This document shows, piece by piece, positions 35,087 to 43,691 of a stretch of DNA of 64,000 nt. Under the pieces are notes generated by a model, which saw nothing but the letters and a program-made list of their open reading frames with translations, ran no database searches and was not told the origin of the DNA. How positions within the stretch are numbered: position 1 is the stretch's first letter; every line of letters starts with the position of its first letter. This stretch comes from Acidobacteriota bacterium (lineage in GTDB: Bacteria > Acidobacteriota > Vicinamibacteria > Marinacidobacterales > Marinacidobacteraceae), in NCBI GenBank assembly GCA_022828085.1, contig JAJEIY010000060.1, forward strand, positions 53,597 through 117,596. The letters are read 5' to 3'. The position numbers and the translations under genes are program-made.

Positions 35087-35659
35087 TCACTTGCCTCTGG
35101 GACGGAGGACGAGCGCCGCGATCGTTCCGCTCGCCAGGAAGAAGTAGATGGGATAGATCGCGATGGCGAACTCCCAGCGATCCACCGCCACCAGATTGAA
35201 GGTGTTCCCGGCGATGAAGAGCGCCCAGGCGAGCCGGTCCTCGGTGTGCGGCGCGATCCAGGCCTTCCTGATGGTCGGGACGGCGCCCGCGAAATCGACG
35301 CCGAGCGTCGTCACGAGCGCCACGACCGGATTGTCGAACAGCCACCAGAGCAGGAGGCCGGCGCCGGCGCCCATGAGGCAGCCCCGGTCGAGAGGAGTCG
35401 AGCCGCCCTCGCCGTAGCGGATGCTCAGCAGCGCCGTCACCAGCGAGGCGACGAAGTAACTCACCGCGACCCAGATGGTGGTTTCGGCGCCGGAGAAGTA
35501 GTAGCTGGCCAGGAGGACCCCGCCGGTCGTGGTCCAGATCCACCAGGTGGCCCGGTTCGGGCGGGTCTCGCCGCGCAGGATCGCGACGATGTACGGGACA
35601 AACGCCACCAGCGACAGCACGCCGGCCACCCACCCGGCGACAACGGTGAACGGCGGCAT
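35087..35659 (-). CDS. Multi-pass membrane protein, PQ-loop/SWEET-like
   Basis: 190 residues from the ATG at 35659; further upstream the frame overlaps the divergent gene. About seven hydrophobic segments are seen. FVPYIVAILRGETRPNRATW resembles the PQ-loop pattern of SWEET/semiSWEET-type transporters, and AGAVPTIRKAWIAPHTED may be a second copy. It is the first gene of the operon, so uptake or export of the pathway's compound is a reasonable but unproven role. Confidence 0.6.
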   Translation of the reverse strand: MPPFTVVAGWVAGVLSLVAFVPYIVAILRGETRPNRATWWIWTTTGGVLLASYYFSGAETTIWVAVSYFVASLVTALLSIRYGEGGSTPLDRGCLMGAGAGLLLWWLFDNPVVALVTTLGVDFAGAVPTIRKAWIAPHTEDRLAWALFIAGNTFNLVAVDRWEFAIAIYPIYFFLASGTIAALVLRPRGK

Positions 35660-35706
35660 CAGGGGTCCAAGACTATGCGGCCCACGGTCCTTTAGGCTAG
35701 GAGCCT

Positions 35707-37263
35707 GTGGGAACGCGTTTCGCCGTCGCGACGCTGTGTCTGGCGGCCATTGGCGCAGCCGCGGGTTGCGGAGCGCCCGAGGAGCCACCCGGCACGCCGC
35801 TCGCGGTTTCGGTGGAGCAGCTCGAGACCCTCTTCGACGAGATCGTCGACAAGACCGAGCGGCGCGAGGCGTTCTCCGAAGTCAAGGAGGAGGCCGGTTC
35901 GTTTTCCCCGCTCGACGAGATGCGGGCGCTCCGTTCGGAATTCGTGGCCGCGGAGACCGAGGAGGACCTCTTCTACGCGCTGGTGAAGCTCTCGAACGCG
36001 CGGCGGGACCGCCACCTGAGCGTGAACCCCGTCGAGGGCGGCCTGACGGTGCCCGAGACCCCCGACCTCGCGGCGCCGGTCCTCGTCCTTCCCGACTTCT
36101 CGGACCTCGACAACCCGCAGTTCTTCGTCGCCCGGGTCGGGAGGGACCTGCCCTCCCCCGGGCCCGGCGATCTCATCGTGGCCGTGAACGGCCGGCCCAT
36201 CCCCGAATACGTCGCGGAGTTCACCCAGTGGATCCGGCACTCGACGCGCTACGGCCTCATTTGGCACATGGCGCGCGAGCTGCCCCTGATGGTCCGGAAC
36301 GTTCCTCCGCAGCTCTACGCCGAGACCCTGAACCTGACGCTGGAGGACGCCGCCGGCGACCGCTACGACGTGTCCCTGCCCTACGGGGACCGCGGCACGC
36401 ACGCCGTCACGCTGGAGCCGGAGTACGGGGGATTCGAACGGGTGATGGAACGCGAGAACTTCCACGTCCACGTGAACGCGGGGGAGCGGATCGTCCTGCT
36501 GCAGTGGCTCGACTTCGAGCGCTCACTGATCCAGGACGTCGTGGACCTCATGGAACTGGCGGAGAGCGACGAACTGCTCGACCACGACCTGATCATCGAC
36601 GTCCGGGGAAGCAGCGGCGGCTCCTTCGGCGCCTACGCGATCCAGCGGCTCGTGAGCCGGCCCTTCCGGACGACGTTCGGCAACGTCCGCATCAGCGACG
36701 CCGGCGAGGCGCTGATCGAACGCTTCCAGAACCTCGAAGTCGATGAGGAGGCGCCCGACATCTTCGGGCTCAACCTCAGCCGGAGCTGGCTCATCGACTG
36801 GGCGCGAACCGACGCCGCGGAAGCGATCCGCCGCGGCGACGAGTACACACCGCCCACCCCGTTCAAACTGGCCCACCTGCCCCGCGACGCCGGCGGCACC
36901 CTGGAGCCGGCGCCGGTCCATTTCCGAGGCCGCACCGCGATCATCGGCGGGCCGCACGGAGGCTCGCACCTGGACCAGTTCCTCTCGATGTTCGCCGACA
37001 ACAAGCTGGCCGTGGTCATCGGGATGCCGACCGGCGGCTACAGCAATACCTGGGAACACGAGGAGGTGCTCACCTTCCCCGGCACGGACCGGCCGGTGGC
37101 GGAGTTCATGTGGAACATCGGGCACACCCTGCGTCCCAACACCCAGATCCTCGAAGGCAATCCCGTCATTCCGGACATCTACGTCCCGCTGACCCGGGAG
37201 AACTCCCGCACCTACGACCAGGAACTCCTCGAGCGGGCGATGGACGCCCTCAGGCAGCCGTGA
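35707..37263 (+). CDS. S41-like peptidase-family lipoprotein
   Basis: 518 residues with a GTG start preceded by TAGGAG. The leader ends GAAAGC, a lipobox. A PDZ-like stretch (PGPGDLIVAVNGRPIPEY, ~150-170) precedes the C-terminal processing-peptidase-like core with LIIDVRGSSGGSFGAYAI and IIGGPHGGSHLDQFLSMF, where the Ser would sit at the nucleophile position of tail-specific proteases. The classical catalytic Lys four residues later is not obvious, so it may be a divergent or inactive member. The following membrane acyltransferase gene overlaps by 4 nt. Confidence 0.75.
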   Translation: MGTRFAVATLCLAAIGAAAGCGAPEEPPGTPLAVSVEQLETLFDEIVDKTERREAFSEVKEEAGSFSPLDEMRALRSEFVAAETEEDLFYALVKLSNARRDRHLSVNPVEGGLTVPETPDLAAPVLVLPDFSDLDNPQFFVARVGRDLPSPGPGDLIVAVNGRPIPEYVAEFTQWIRHSTRYGLIWHMARELPLMVRNVPPQLYAETLNLTLEDAAGDRYDVSLPYGDRGTHAVTLEPEYGGFERVMERENFHVHVNAGERIVLLQWLDFERSLIQDVVDLMELAESDELLDHDLIIDVRGSSGGSFGAYAIQRLVSRPFRTTFGNVRISDAGEALIERFQNLEVDEEAPDIFGLNLSRSWLIDWARTDAAEAIRRGDEYTPPTPFKLAHLPRDAGGTLEPAPVHFRGRTAIIGGPHGGSHLDQFLSMFADNKLAVVIGMPTGGYSNTWEHEEVLTFPGTDRPVAEFMWNIGHTLRPNTQILEGNPVIPDIYVPLTRENSRTYDQELLERAMDALRQP

Positions 37264-38360
37264 AGGCCCTCTCGAACCGGCTCCGCTCCCTCGACGCCTT
37301 CCGCGGGGCGACCATCGCCGCGATGATCCTGGTGAACAACCCGGGAAGCTGGGCCCACGTCTATCCGCCGCTCCTCCACGCCCCCTGGCACGGCTGGACG
37401 CCGACCGACCTCATCTTCCCGTTCTTCCTGTTCATCGTCGGGGTGGCCATCCCGTTCTCCCTCGGCCGGCGAGTGGAAGCGGGCGCCGAACGCGGCGAGC
37501 TGTTCCTCCGGGTGCTGCGCCGGAGCGCCATCCTGATCGGGCTCGGGCTCTTCCTGGCGGCCTGGCCCTTTCTGGATCTCGGCTCGCTCCGGCTGCCCGG
37601 CGTGCTGCAGCGCATCGGGGTGGTCTACCTGGCGGCCGGAGGGACGTTCCTGTGGATGGGCCGGCGGGGGCTCGCCGCCCTGACGGCCGTCTGTCTCGTC
37701 GGCTTCGCCGCCGTGATGCGGTTCGTGCCGGCGCCGGGCGGCGTGGCCGGCGACCTCGAGCCCGGAACGAACATCGCGGCCTTCCTGGACCGCGTCCTGC
37801 TGCCCGGAACGCTCTACCAGGGCACGTGGGATCCGGAGGGAGTGCTCTCCACGGTCCCGGCGATCGCGACCGCGCTCCTCGGGATCTTCTGCGGGCAGTG
37901 GCTGCGGTCGGCGAGCCTGCCGTCCCAGAAGACGACGGGCCTGCTCACCGCCGGGTTCGCGCTCCTGACCCTGGGCTGGACCTGGAGTTTCTGGCTGCCC
38001 ATCAACAAGAACCTCTGGACCAGTTCCTACGTGCTCTTCACCGCGGGGATCGCGCTCTCGATGCTGGCATGCTGCGTCCTGATCATGGACCTGCGGCAGC
38101 CGCCGCGCTGGACCGCGCCGCTGGAGTCGCTCGGGAAGAACGCGATTCTCGTGTTCGTGGGGTCCGGGCTGGTCATCAAGACCATGCTGCTCTTCCCGGA
38201 GCGGGGCGACGGCTCGGCCTACACGCGGACCTACGAGGTCCTCTTCGCCTCCTGGCTCGGGCCGCTGAACGGATCGCTCGGTTTCGCGCTCGCGAACGTG
38301 GCCGCGTGGACGGCAGTCGCGGTGTTCCTCGACCGGCAGCGGATCTACCTGAAGGTCTGA
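37260..38360 (+). CDS. DUF5009/COG4299-type membrane acyltransferase
   Basis: 366 residues from the GTG at 37260 (GTGA overlap with the preceding stop). The start RLRSLDAFRGATIAAMILVN and GWTPTDLIFPFFLFIVGVAI are hallmarks of proteins related to heparan-alpha-glucosaminide N-acetyltransferase. Ten or so membrane helices follow, with LPGVLQRIGVVYL and SLGKNAILVFVGSG as further family signatures. Members carry acetyl groups from cytosolic acetyl-CoA to sugars across the membrane. The physiological substrate in bacteria is unknown. Confidence 0.88.
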   Translation: MKALSNRLRSLDAFRGATIAAMILVNNPGSWAHVYPPLLHAPWHGWTPTDLIFPFFLFIVGVAIPFSLGRRVEAGAERGELFLRVLRRSAILIGLGLFLAAWPFLDLGSLRLPGVLQRIGVVYLAAGGTFLWMGRRGLAALTAVCLVGFAAVMRFVPAPGGVAGDLEPGTNIAAFLDRVLLPGTLYQGTWDPEGVLSTVPAIATALLGIFCGQWLRSASLPSQKTTGLLTAGFALLTLGWTWSFWLPINKNLWTSSYVLFTAGIALSMLACCVLIMDLRQPPRWTAPLESLGKNAILVFVGSGLVIKTMLLFPERGDGSAYTRTYEVLFASWLGPLNGSLGFALANVAAWTAVAVFLDRQRIYLKV

Positions 38361-38431
38361 TTCAGCACCCCCGGCTGCGTTTGCGGCGGTAGCCGGGGAG
38401 CGGGTACGTTCCGAAACGGGCATCCCGGGTC

Positions 38432-40414
38432 GTGTCACTTCTCGCTGCGGTTTCGATCACGACCGCCCTGACGGCCGTCCAGGAGCCCGTCACCTTCACC
38501 CGGGACATCGCCCCGATCCTCTTCGAGCACTGCGTCGCCTGCCACCGCGAGGGAGGCATCGGTCCGTTCAGCCTGGAGACCTACGCCGGAGCGCGCGAGC
38601 GCGCCGGGTTGATCGCGGCGAAAACCCGGGCGCGGACCATGCCCCCCTGGCTGCCGGATCCGGGGACCGAGCCGTTCGTGGGCGAACGCCGGCTGCCCGA
38701 GGAGGCGATCGAGACGCTGCGGCGCTGGGCCGAGGGCGGGGCGCCCGAAGGCGACCCGGCGGCGTTGCCGCCGGCCCCGCGGTTCGCGGCCGGTTGGCAG
38801 CTGGGCGAACCCGACCTGGTGGTGACCATGTCCGAGTCCTACGTCGTTCCGGAATCCGGCCGGGACGTCTTCCGGAGCTTCGTGGTTCCGGTCCCCACCG
38901 GGCGTGACCGGTTCGTCCGGGCGATGGAGTTCCGGCCCGGCAACCACGAGGTGGTCCACCACGCGGTCGTGCTGGTGGACGCGGCCCGGTCAACCCGCCA
39001 TCTCGACGCCCTCGACCCCGAACCCGGCTGGGCGGGCATGCAGGCCGGGCTCGCGGAGAGCCCGGACGGGCACTTCCTCGGCTGGACCCCCGGGAAGACG
39101 TCGCTCGAGGTTCCCGAGGGCCTGACCTGGCGGCTGCCCCGCGGGAGCGACCTAGTGCTGCAACTGCACCTGCTCCCCCGTCCGGACGCCACCCCGGTCC
39201 AGGTCCAGGTGGGCTTCCACTTCGGCGAAGCGCCCACCCGCACGTCCATGCGACTCCGGCTTGGCACCAAGGCGATGGACATTTCCGCGGGGGAGAACAG
39301 CTACCGCATCCGGGACGCCTACCGGCTGCCCGTGGACGTGGAGCTGGTGGGCCTCTATCCGCACGCCCACTATCTCGGCAAGGAGATGCAGGCCTGGGCC
39401 GAGTTCGAGGACGGACGCCGCCATCCGCTCCTCCACATCCCCGACTGGGACTTCAACTGGCAGGCCGAGTACCGCTTCGCCCGGCCGGTGTCGCTGCCGG
39501 CGGGCGCCAGGCTCTTGATGGAGTTCGGCTACGACAACTCGGCGGACAACCCCCGGAATCCGCACGATCCGCCCCGCCGGGTGCTCTACGGGCCCGAATC
39601 CTCCGACGAGATGGGGGATCTCTGGGTCCAGCTCGTTCCCAAGCGGGAAGAGGACCTCGCGGCGCTGAAGCTGGACTTCGCGCGGAAAGAGACGGCGGCG
39701 CGGCTCACCGGCTACCGGTTCAAGCTGGACCGGAACCCGGAGGACGAGAAGGCCCTCTTCAGCCTGGCGGGGATGCTCGCCGCGCTCGGCGAGCGGGACG
39801 AGGCGATCCGTCACCTGGAGAAAGCGGTGCGTGTCCGGCCGGACTTCGCCCTGGCGCTGAGCGACCTCGGCCGTCTCCACTTCCTGAACGGCGACGTCGA
39901 GCGGGCGGTGGAGTTCTTCGACCGGGCCATCGCGGCGAGCCCGGCGCTGCCCCAGGCGCATCACAACCTCGGGACGGTCCGGCTCGCGCAACGGAATGCA
40001 GAGGAGGCGGAGGCGCATTTCCGGCGGGCGCTCGAGGAATGGCCGGACTTCGCCGAAGCGCACTACGGACTCGGAGAGGCGCTGGAAGCCCGGGGGGATT
40101 CCGAGGACGCCCTCCGGCGCTATCGGCGGGCCGCCTCCGCGAAGCCCGACTTCGCCCTCGCCCACTTCCGACTGGGCAACCTGCTGGCGAGAACGGACGA
40201 CAGCGACACCGCGGTCCACCACTACGAAGCCGCCATTGCGGCTGCGCCGGAATTCGTGCCCGCCCACTTCAACCGGGCGGCGGTGCTGGCCCGTCAGGGA
40301 AAGACGGACCAGGCGGCGACGGCGCTCGAACGACTACTTCAACTCGAACCCGACCACCGGGAGGCGCGGGAACTGCTCTCCCGGATCGACGTGCGAACAC
40401 CACGACGGAGGTGA
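38432..40414 (+). CDS. Heme c / copper type II monooxygenase-like / TPR fusion protein
   Basis: 660 residues from a GTG with an N-terminal signal-like segment. Residues ~20-115 form a c-type heme domain: C34-V-A-C37-H38, with Met70 (RTMPPW) as a possible sixth ligand. Residues ~125-400 resemble peptidylglycine/dopamine monooxygenases, with the six copper ligands apparently kept: H176-H177 (EVVHHAVV) and H246 (LQLHLL) for one copper, H311-x-H313 (PHAHYLG) and M363 (LLMEF) for the other. Residues ~425-650 hold five or six TPR repeats. It probably acts in the periplasm as a redox hydroxylase; the in-built heme could supply electrons. The M24 peptidase gene follows 4 nt after the stop. Confidence 0.82.
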   Translation: MSLLAAVSITTALTAVQEPVTFTRDIAPILFEHCVACHREGGIGPFSLETYAGARERAGLIAAKTRARTMPPWLPDPGTEPFVGERRLPEEAIETLRRWAEGGAPEGDPAALPPAPRFAAGWQLGEPDLVVTMSESYVVPESGRDVFRSFVVPVPTGRDRFVRAMEFRPGNHEVVHHAVVLVDAARSTRHLDALDPEPGWAGMQAGLAESPDGHFLGWTPGKTSLEVPEGLTWRLPRGSDLVLQLHLLPRPDATPVQVQVGFHFGEAPTRTSMRLRLGTKAMDISAGENSYRIRDAYRLPVDVELVGLYPHAHYLGKEMQAWAEFEDGRRHPLLHIPDWDFNWQAEYRFARPVSLPAGARLLMEFGYDNSADNPRNPHDPPRRVLYGPESSDEMGDLWVQLVPKREEDLAALKLDFARKETAARLTGYRFKLDRNPEDEKALFSLAGMLAALGERDEAIRHLEKAVRVRPDFALALSDLGRLHFLNGDVERAVEFFDRAIAASPALPQAHHNLGTVRLAQRNAEEAEAHFRRALEEWPDFAEAHYGLGEALEARGDSEDALRRYRRAASAKPDFALAHFRLGNLLARTDDSDTAVHHYEAAIAAAPEFVPAHFNRAAVLARQGKTDQAATALERLLQLEPDHREARELLSRIDVRTPRRR

Positions 40415-40418
40415 CGCG

Positions 40419-41840
40419 ATGATTCGAACAAGCCTGCTACTGACCACGGCGCTGGCGCTGGCCGCCGGCTGCGGCCCGATGGGCGCCGACCCGGCCGGCG
40501 ACGGCGACGCCCGTCCCACCGAGGTGCTCGACATCCCGGACGCGAGGGAACGCGCCCAGATCCGGAAGGACCTCATCACGAAGCGGCTGGACACGGTCGT
40601 GCTCCCCGCCATGCGGGCGCACGACATCGACATGTGGCTGACCTTCAGCCGGGAGCACCATGTGGACCCGATCCTCTCGGAGATCGGCGGCGGCTGGGGA
40701 GGGGTGCGGAACGCCTACATCTTCTTCGACCGCGGCGAGGACACGCCCGAGAAGATCTTCATCGGCTCCCACTCGCTCCGCGACCCGACGATCAGCGACG
40801 CCTACGACGTTCACGTCTTCTACGGCTACACCGAGGAGGGCGTTCGCCCGCATCTCCGGCAGGTGATCGAGGAACGGGATCCGCAGCGGATCGGTCTCAA
40901 CGTCTCTCCCACCCTGCCGATGGCGGACGGCCTCACCTGGACGCTCCGGAACTTCCTTGAGGAGACGCTCGGCGAGAAGTACTCGTCCCGCATGGTGTCG
41001 GCGGAGCTGGTGATCCGCGACTTCCGCGAGATGCACATCCCCGAGGAGATTCCGGTGTTCGCCGATCTCTGCGCCTGGACGGTCGCCTGGGAGGAGGAAG
41101 CCTTTTCCGATGCGGTGATCACGGTGGGGGAGACCACCATCGCCGACATCCACTGGTGGATGCGGCAGCGAACCATGGAGCTAGGACTCATCAACGAGTT
41201 CCTTCCCGGGGTGCGCATCACGCGGAACGGGGAGAACCTCCCGATCAACAGCGCGGACCACGTCGTGATGCCCGGGGACATCCTGTCGGTGGACGCCGGG
41301 GTCGGCTACCTCGACTACCGGACCGACATCAAGCGGACCGCCTACGTGCTGCGCCCGGGAGAAACCGAGGCGCCCGCGAGCATCCGGAACGCGTTCGACA
41401 AGGCACTCGAAGTCACCGACATCCTGACCAGCCACTGGAAGCCGGGGGCCATCGCCCACGAGGTCTGGGAGGCGACGATGGAAGACGTCGGGGAGTTGGG
41501 GTACCAGTCCGGCCAACCGAAGACGGGAGGCAACGAGGAGGTTGACCCCAGGCAAGCGGAAGTGGGGGTCTATTCCCACTCGGTCGGGAACTCCACCCAC
41601 GACATCGGGGCGCGGGTCGCGGTGGACTGGCCCTTCGCCTACGGGGACCGGGTGCGGTATCCGCTGCGGGCCGACGCGTGGTACTCGGTCGAGCTGCACG
41701 TGAGCACCCCAATCCCGGAGTGGGACGGCGTGGTGCTCCCGATCCGCATCGAGGAGAACGCCCGGGTGCTCCCCGACGGCGACGTCGAGTACTTCGCGCC
41801 GAAGCAGACGGAGCTGCTGCTGATCGGGGGCGCGCAGTAG
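40419..41840 (+). CDS. M24-family metallopeptidase lipoprotein (Xaa-Pro aminopeptidase-like)
   Basis: 473 residues; the ATG at 40419 has GGAGG 8 nt upstream. The leader ends LALAAGC, a lipobox. The creatinase/aminopeptidase P fold is shown by the five metal ligands in order: Asp in LSVDAGVGYLD, Asp in DYRTDIKRT, His in YSHSVGNSTHD, Glu in SVELHVSTP and Glu in IRIEENARV. It would remove N-terminal residues before proline or act on related amides at the cell surface. It lies 4 nt after the heme/copper fusion gene, and the aminotransferase follows 34 nt downstream. Confidence 0.9.
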   Translation: MIRTSLLLTTALALAAGCGPMGADPAGDGDARPTEVLDIPDARERAQIRKDLITKRLDTVVLPAMRAHDIDMWLTFSREHHVDPILSEIGGGWGGVRNAYIFFDRGEDTPEKIFIGSHSLRDPTISDAYDVHVFYGYTEEGVRPHLRQVIEERDPQRIGLNVSPTLPMADGLTWTLRNFLEETLGEKYSSRMVSAELVIRDFREMHIPEEIPVFADLCAWTVAWEEEAFSDAVITVGETTIADIHWWMRQRTMELGLINEFLPGVRITRNGENLPINSADHVVMPGDILSVDAGVGYLDYRTDIKRTAYVLRPGETEAPASIRNAFDKALEVTDILTSHWKPGAIAHEVWEATMEDVGELGYQSGQPKTGGNEEVDPRQAEVGVYSHSVGNSTHDIGARVAVDWPFAYGDRVRYPLRADAWYSVELHVSTPIPEWDGVVLPIRIEENARVLPDGDVEYFAPKQTELLLIGGAQ

Positions 41841-41874
41841 AGACTGCACCCGCCCCTCGCTCCCGAAGGCGAAC

Positions 41875-42771
41875 ATGGAACTCCCCGACCCGCGAAACGC
41901 CGGCATCCTGGTCTCGATCAACCGCGAGCTGAAACCCCGCTCGGAAGCGAAGGTCTCGGTCTTCGACAGCTCGGTGCAGGGCGGCGACGCGGTCTGGGAG
42001 GGTCTCCGCGTCTATCGAGGGCGGGTCGCCGACCTCGACCGGCATTTGGACCGGCTGTTCGGGTCGGCGCACGCCATGGCCTTTCGTGAGGTGCCGGCGC
42101 GGGAAACGGTGCGGGCGGCTCTCTTCGAGACCCTGCGCGCCAACGGCATGACGGACGGCGTGCACGTTCGATTGACGCTTTCGCGCGGGGAGAAGGTGAC
42201 CTCGGGGATGAGCCCGGAGTGGAACCGGTCGGGCTGCACGCTCATCGTTCTGCCCGAGTGGAAGCCGCTCGTGTACGACCCAGAGGGCATCCGCCTGATC
42301 ACGTCGTCGATCCGCCGGAACAGCCCCCAGTGCATCGATTCGAAGATCCACCACGCCAACCTCATCAACAACATCCTGGCCAAGATCGAGGCCAATCACG
42401 CCGGCGTGGACGACGCGCTCATGCTGGACCTCGACGGTTTCGTCGCCGAAACGAACGCGACGAACGTGTTCTTTGTCCGCAACGGCAGGCTGGAGACGCC
42501 GCACACGCACGCGTGCCTGCCCGGGGTCACCCGGGCGACCGTGATCGAGGCGGCCCGGGAGGACGGCCTTCAGATGGACGAGAAGAACCTCTCGCTGACG
42601 GAGGTCTACACCGCGGACGAGATGTTCACGACCGGGACCGCGGGCGCGCTGACGCCGGTGCTCGAGGTGGATGGGCGGCGGATCGGGAGCGGATCACGCG
42701 GCCCGCTCACCGAGCGTTTGCAGGGGCTGCACCGGGAGCGCGCGTACGCGGAGGGCGCACCGATCGGTTAG
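41875..42771 (+). CDS. Class IV (branched-chain-type) PLP aminotransferase
   Basis: 298 residues. The family pattern is clear: VFDSSVQGGDAVWEGLRVY at the N-terminus, the PLP lysine in CIDSKIHHANLINN, the cofactor-binding Glu in GFVAETNATNVFFV, and TTGTAGALTPV near the end. Fold-type IV enzymes make or use branched-chain amino acids, D-amino acids or 4-amino-4-deoxychorismate; this pattern is closest to IlvE-like proteins. It is cytoplasmic, unlike the exported peptidases just upstream, and could use amino acids they release. Confidence 0.87.
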   Translation: MELPDPRNAGILVSINRELKPRSEAKVSVFDSSVQGGDAVWEGLRVYRGRVADLDRHLDRLFGSAHAMAFREVPARETVRAALFETLRANGMTDGVHVRLTLSRGEKVTSGMSPEWNRSGCTLIVLPEWKPLVYDPEGIRLITSSIRRNSPQCIDSKIHHANLINNILAKIEANHAGVDDALMLDLDGFVAETNATNVFFVRNGRLETPHTHACLPGVTRATVIEAAREDGLQMDEKNLSLTEVYTADEMFTTGTAGALTPVLEVDGRRIGSGSRGPLTERLQGLHRERAYAEGAPIG

Positions 42772-42896
42772 GGGCGAGGCGCTCCTCGGCGACAACGCCG
42801 AGCGCTTCGCAACACGGCTGCCCCAAGCCGGTTTGCCCTTCGGCAGCCACCGGTCGGCACGACCCTCAAAACGCGGCTAAACTCCGCCGCCCTCCC

Positions 42897-43691
42897 ATGC
42901 GGAATCCCGCAGGCAGCGAGGTCCTCGCGTCGCGCGACGGCCCGCTTTTTCTCCTCACGCTGAACCGTCCCGACCGGTTGAACGCGGTCAGCCTCGGGCT
43001 GTACGAGCGCCTGGCGGCGGAACTCGAGGAGGCAGATCGGAACCCCGAGATCCGCGCGGTGGTCCTCACCGGTCAGGGACGCGCCTTTTGCGCCGGAGCC
43101 GACCTCAAGGCGCACCGCGACACTCCGCCGGACCCCGGGGCGCGGCGCCGGTACACAGCCGCCGGCCAGCGCGCCAACCGGCTGCTGCAGACCATCGGCG
43201 TTCCGGCGGTCGCCGCGGTGAACGGGCCCGCGGTCGGGGCCGGACTCGAGCTGGCGCTGTCCGCCGATTTCGCGGTAGCGGCCGAGGACGCCCGTCTCCG
43301 TCTTCCCGAAATCGCGCTTGGCACCTTCTTGGGCGGGGGCGCAATCTACACGGTCGTCGAACGGGTTGGTGCGCTCCGGGCGCGGGAGATCATCCTCCTC
43401 GGCGACTTCTTCTCCGGCAGCGAGGCGGCCGCGATGGGGCTGGTCAATCGGGCGGTTCCGACCGCCGCGGTCCTTCCCGAGGCGCGAAAGCTGGCCGAAC
43501 GGTTGGCCCGGCGGGCGCCGATTCCCATGGCCGCCGCGAAGCGGCTCTTCCGCGAGGCTGCCTCGTTGCCGCGCGAGGAAGCAATGGAGCGCGAGCGGGC
43601 CGCTCTGGAGGAGATCTTCGGAACCGCGGACTGGCGGGAGGGTCTCGCCGCCTTTCACGAGGGCCGGGCGGCCCGTTTCCGGGGGGCGTGA
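42897..43691 (+). CDS. Enoyl-CoA hydratase/isomerase family protein
   Basis: 264 residues from the ATG at 42897; the frame is open upstream but overlaps the aminotransferase. Crotonase-fold motifs: LTLNRPDRLNAVSLGLYERL, GRAFCAGADLKAH (oxyanion hole), and NGPAVGAGLELALSADFAVA with the second oxyanion-hole glycine. Glu in LRLPEIALGTFLGGG occupies the position of a catalytic carboxylate. It probably hydrates or isomerises a CoA thioester. Its stop codon overlaps the start of the acyl-CoA synthetase gene by one base, so the two are coupled. Confidence 0.92.
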   Translation: MRNPAGSEVLASRDGPLFLLTLNRPDRLNAVSLGLYERLAAELEEADRNPEIRAVVLTGQGRAFCAGADLKAHRDTPPDPGARRRYTAAGQRANRLLQTIGVPAVAAVNGPAVGAGLELALSADFAVAAEDARLRLPEIALGTFLGGGAIYTVVERVGALRAREIILLGDFFSGSEAAAMGLVNRAVPTAAVLPEARKLAERLARRAPIPMAAAKRLFREAASLPREEAMERERAALEEIFGTADWREGLAAFHEGRAARFRGA

